Positions 62,364-64,000 of a stretch of 64,000 bases of DNA are shown here, one piece after another. The position numbers and the translations under genes were made by a program. The DNA is from Triops longicaudatus (taxonomy: Eukaryota > Arthropoda > Branchiopoda > Notostraca > Triopsidae), in NCBI GenBank assembly GCA_022885665.1, contig JAGQDJ010000136.1, positions 124,001-188,000 on the forward strand, in the 5' to 3' direction. Under the pieces are notes generated by a model, which searched no databases, was not told where the DNA came from, and saw only the letters and a program-made list of their open reading frames with translations. Within the stretch, counting starts at the first letter, position 1. Every line of letters begins with the position of its first letter.

Positions 62364-63701
62364 TTAGCTAAACAAACTCAGTAAACTACCTAGAAGGCCA
62401 GTACTCTGAGTAGTAGCCTGAGGACGCTGCGATTCTTGAGGTCGGGCGAGATAAGGATTGGGTTGGTAAAAAGACTGTTGAGGCGGCCGTTGCAAATAAG
62501 GCGAGTTGGCTACGTGGTACTGCGAGCCATAAACCGACGCCGGGCCGTAGTTCGCTTGGTACTGCGGGTACTGGTGATTGGCCACGGGAATAGGATTGGA
62601 AGGATTAGGTGCCTGTTGCTGGCCATTGGGCCAAGGATGCGTTTGAGGAAGGTAAGCTGGACGGTTGACTAAAGGATAGGCCTGGCCGAGCGGCATTTGG
62701 GGTAACGGAGTCGATGGTTCAGTTACTGGTCGTGGAGTTTCAGAGGACCACGGGCCCATTGAATGAAGCAGTGGTTTTGAAAAGAGCGGAGTTTCAGGGG
62801 TGTGAGTACTTTCCTGGGCAGGAGTGTATTGTTCAAGTACTGGCTTTACCTCGGGTCTGATGACGGCTGGCTGTACATTGGATGAGCTAGCAACGGGAGC
62901 CAACCCTGCTTCCCACGTAGGCATGGGGTGGCTGGCATTTGGCACCTTCTGGAAGGGAAGGTCGATCGGCTGGAAGCTAGCAGCGTAGCCGAGCGTTTGT
63001 TCCGCAGCGACGCAGCAAGTTACCAAGCCCGGTGGACAAGTTCCTCTTCGCTGGGCGTAAATGGGGCATTCGTGGGCGAGGGTACACTTGCAGGAATACT
63101 GCTGCTGAATGGGTAAAACAGTGGCCATGGCTGGTTTAGTAGGAGGTGTATAAGTAGTTGTAGTAGAAGGTGTCGTAGTGGTGGTGGTCGTAGTAGTAGT
63201 GGAAGGAGGAATAATCGCAGGTTTAGGTGCGTTTAATACCATAGGTTTGAAAACGTCCGGACTGGGGCAACAACGGACTTGGCCGTGTTTACACGCCACA
63301 GCGAAACTGAAATCCATGTTTTCGATAGTACACTGGTCGAGAGGTACGCAGCTGCAGGCATCTTTCGGAGGAGGTTCGGTAGTAGAGGTGTGTGTTTCCG
63401 GAGGTGGTGTAGTTGGCTGTGGATTAACCGGTCGGATGATCACTTGTGGGTGCTGTGCGTAGTAATTGTGGTATTGCGGTGGCAGATAAGGAGAATGTGT
63501 GGTACTAGGTTGTTGCGTGGGTACTTGGGTGTGGGATTCTGCGGGGTATCTTACTTTGTTGATATCGTTAGGACGGTATCCGTTCACGTGGCTTGTTCCA
63601 CTTTGTCCGTACAGGTTGATTCCACTGTAACTTTTTTCTGGGGCCGAGGCACTGGCCAAGTGAAATATAGGAAGGATGAGGAAGACGACGGGGTGCTTCA
63701 T
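62364..63701 (-). CDS. Secreted protein with two CLIP-like disulfide knots and Pro/Gln/Thr-rich linkers
   Basis: A single intronless frame of 445 codons. The N-terminus is a clear signal peptide (MKHPVVFLILPIFHLASASA). Two six-cysteine modules follow: about residues 116-145 (C-x-C-VPLDQC ... C ... CC) and 204-230 (C-x-C-x5-C ... C-PPG-x4-CC). The C-x-C and final CC spacing is like CLIP domains of arthropod serine protease homologues (masquerade/scarface type). No protease domain follows; the remainder is Pro-, Gln-, Tyr- and Thr-rich, with a poly-Thr stretch near 168-183, a likely O-glycosylation zone. It may be an extracellular-matrix or immune-cascade protein; function unknown. It is tail to tail with the FET gene, and their 3' UTRs may overlap. 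Confidence 0.85.
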   Translation of the reverse strand: MKHPVVFLILPIFHLASASAPEKSYSGINLYGQSGTSHVNGYRPNDINKVRYPAESHTQVPTQQPSTTHSPYLPPQYHNYYAQHPQVIIRPVNPQPTTPPPETHTSTTEPPPKDACSCVPLDQCTIENMDFSFAVACKHGQVRCCPSPDVFKPMVLNAPKPAIIPPSTTTTTTTTTTPSTTTTYTPPTKPAMATVLPIQQQYSCKCTLAHECPIYAQRRGTCPPGLVTCCVAAEQTLGYAASFQPIDLPFQKVPNASHPMPTWEAGLAPVASSSNVQPAVIRPEVKPVLEQYTPAQESTHTPETPLFSKPLLHSMGPWSSETPRPVTEPSTPLPQMPLGQAYPLVNRPAYLPQTHPWPNGQQQAPNPSNPIPVANHQYPQYQANYGPASVYGSQYHVANSPYLQRPPQQSFYQPNPYLARPQESQRPQATTQSTGLLGSLLSLFS

Positions 63702-64000
63702 GTCGGTAAGGTGAAGAAAGGTAAACTGAGCTAGTACCAGAAGACGACTTTGGTCTTTTGAAGGTACTTAACGAGGTCATCGGGTTAAGTTCAGCAAAGG
63801 TCAAGTGTCAGAAAGTAAGAAAGTACCGTTTTCCGGTTGACCCTCAGGTGTCTCGGTCATATGCATCCTATTTGAGACCCACAATAGTGTGAACATGCGG
63901 GGAAAAAACATTAACGGGGCACCATGCCTCGTTTAGAAGTGAAAGTTGGAGAAACTTTCCAAGTTCTTTGCTTATATTAGCCGAATTTACTACGGTTAAG
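63702..64000. promoter_or_regulatory. Upstream region of the CLIP-like gene
   Basis: On the minus strand an initiator-type TCAGT (63725-63729) lies 24 bp before the ATG, with a weak TATA-like TTCAAAAG about 36 nt further upstream. Nothing else is recognisable up to the window edge. Confidence 0.4.

Overview
This is nuclear DNA of an animal. The genes are split by many introns, mostly 50-400 bp and AT-rich, with GT..AG borders that keep frame across every multi-exon gene I assembled. Two proteins point to an arthropod or close ecdysozoan: a proline-rich secreted C-type lectin of an arthropod-type family, and a secreted protein with two six-cysteine CLIP-like knots. TATA and TCAGT-like initiator motifs at two genes fit this. 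I cannot name the species.

Layout: (1) 1-2547, minus: first part of a very disordered, charged protein that runs off the left edge. (2) 2548-8097: no convincing gene. (3) 8098-9300, minus: two-exon Not-type homeobox gene with a solo LTR in its intron. (4) 11240-14993, minus: ARMH3, ten exons. (5) 15634-19301, plus: COG4, twelve exons, head to head with ARMH3. (6) 19750-24192, minus: CDC27/APC3, fourteen exons, tail to tail with COG4. (7) 24555-25001, plus: a possible small two-exon gene. (8) 25061-28637, plus: METTL27-like methyltransferase, with the lectin gene (25304-27351, minus) nested in its first intron. (9) 28638-42597: a 14 kb gene-poor stretch with a second solo LTR and dispersed repeats. 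(10) 42598-52045, plus: a SoxF gene with a 6.9 kb intron that splits the HMG box. (11) 54448-56902, plus: PRPF19, nine exons. (12) 57724-62192, plus: FET-family (FUS/caz) RNA-binding protein, eight exons. (13) 62364-63701, minus: the CLIP-like secreted protein, a single exon.

The housekeeping genes cover Golgi traffic (ARMH3, COG4), the cell cycle (CDC27), splicing and ubiquitin (PRPF19) and RNA binding (FET). The two developmental transcription factors lie beside the emptiest DNA, as expected for genes with distant enhancers. ARMH3 and COG4 may share a bidirectional promoter.

No CRISPR, operon or other prokaryotic system is present. I found no unmistakable new system. The best leads are: an inverted pair of related MITEs on either side of SoxF exon 2, which could favour a circular RNA; two solo LTRs of one family with intact target-site duplications; a frame-neutral pair of micro-exons and a degenerate repeat array in the FET gene; the nested lectin gene with its own TATA promoter; and a long perfect hairpin just downstream of METTL27. 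Exon borders were placed by eye from splice consensus, frame and remembered family sequences, with no transcript data.
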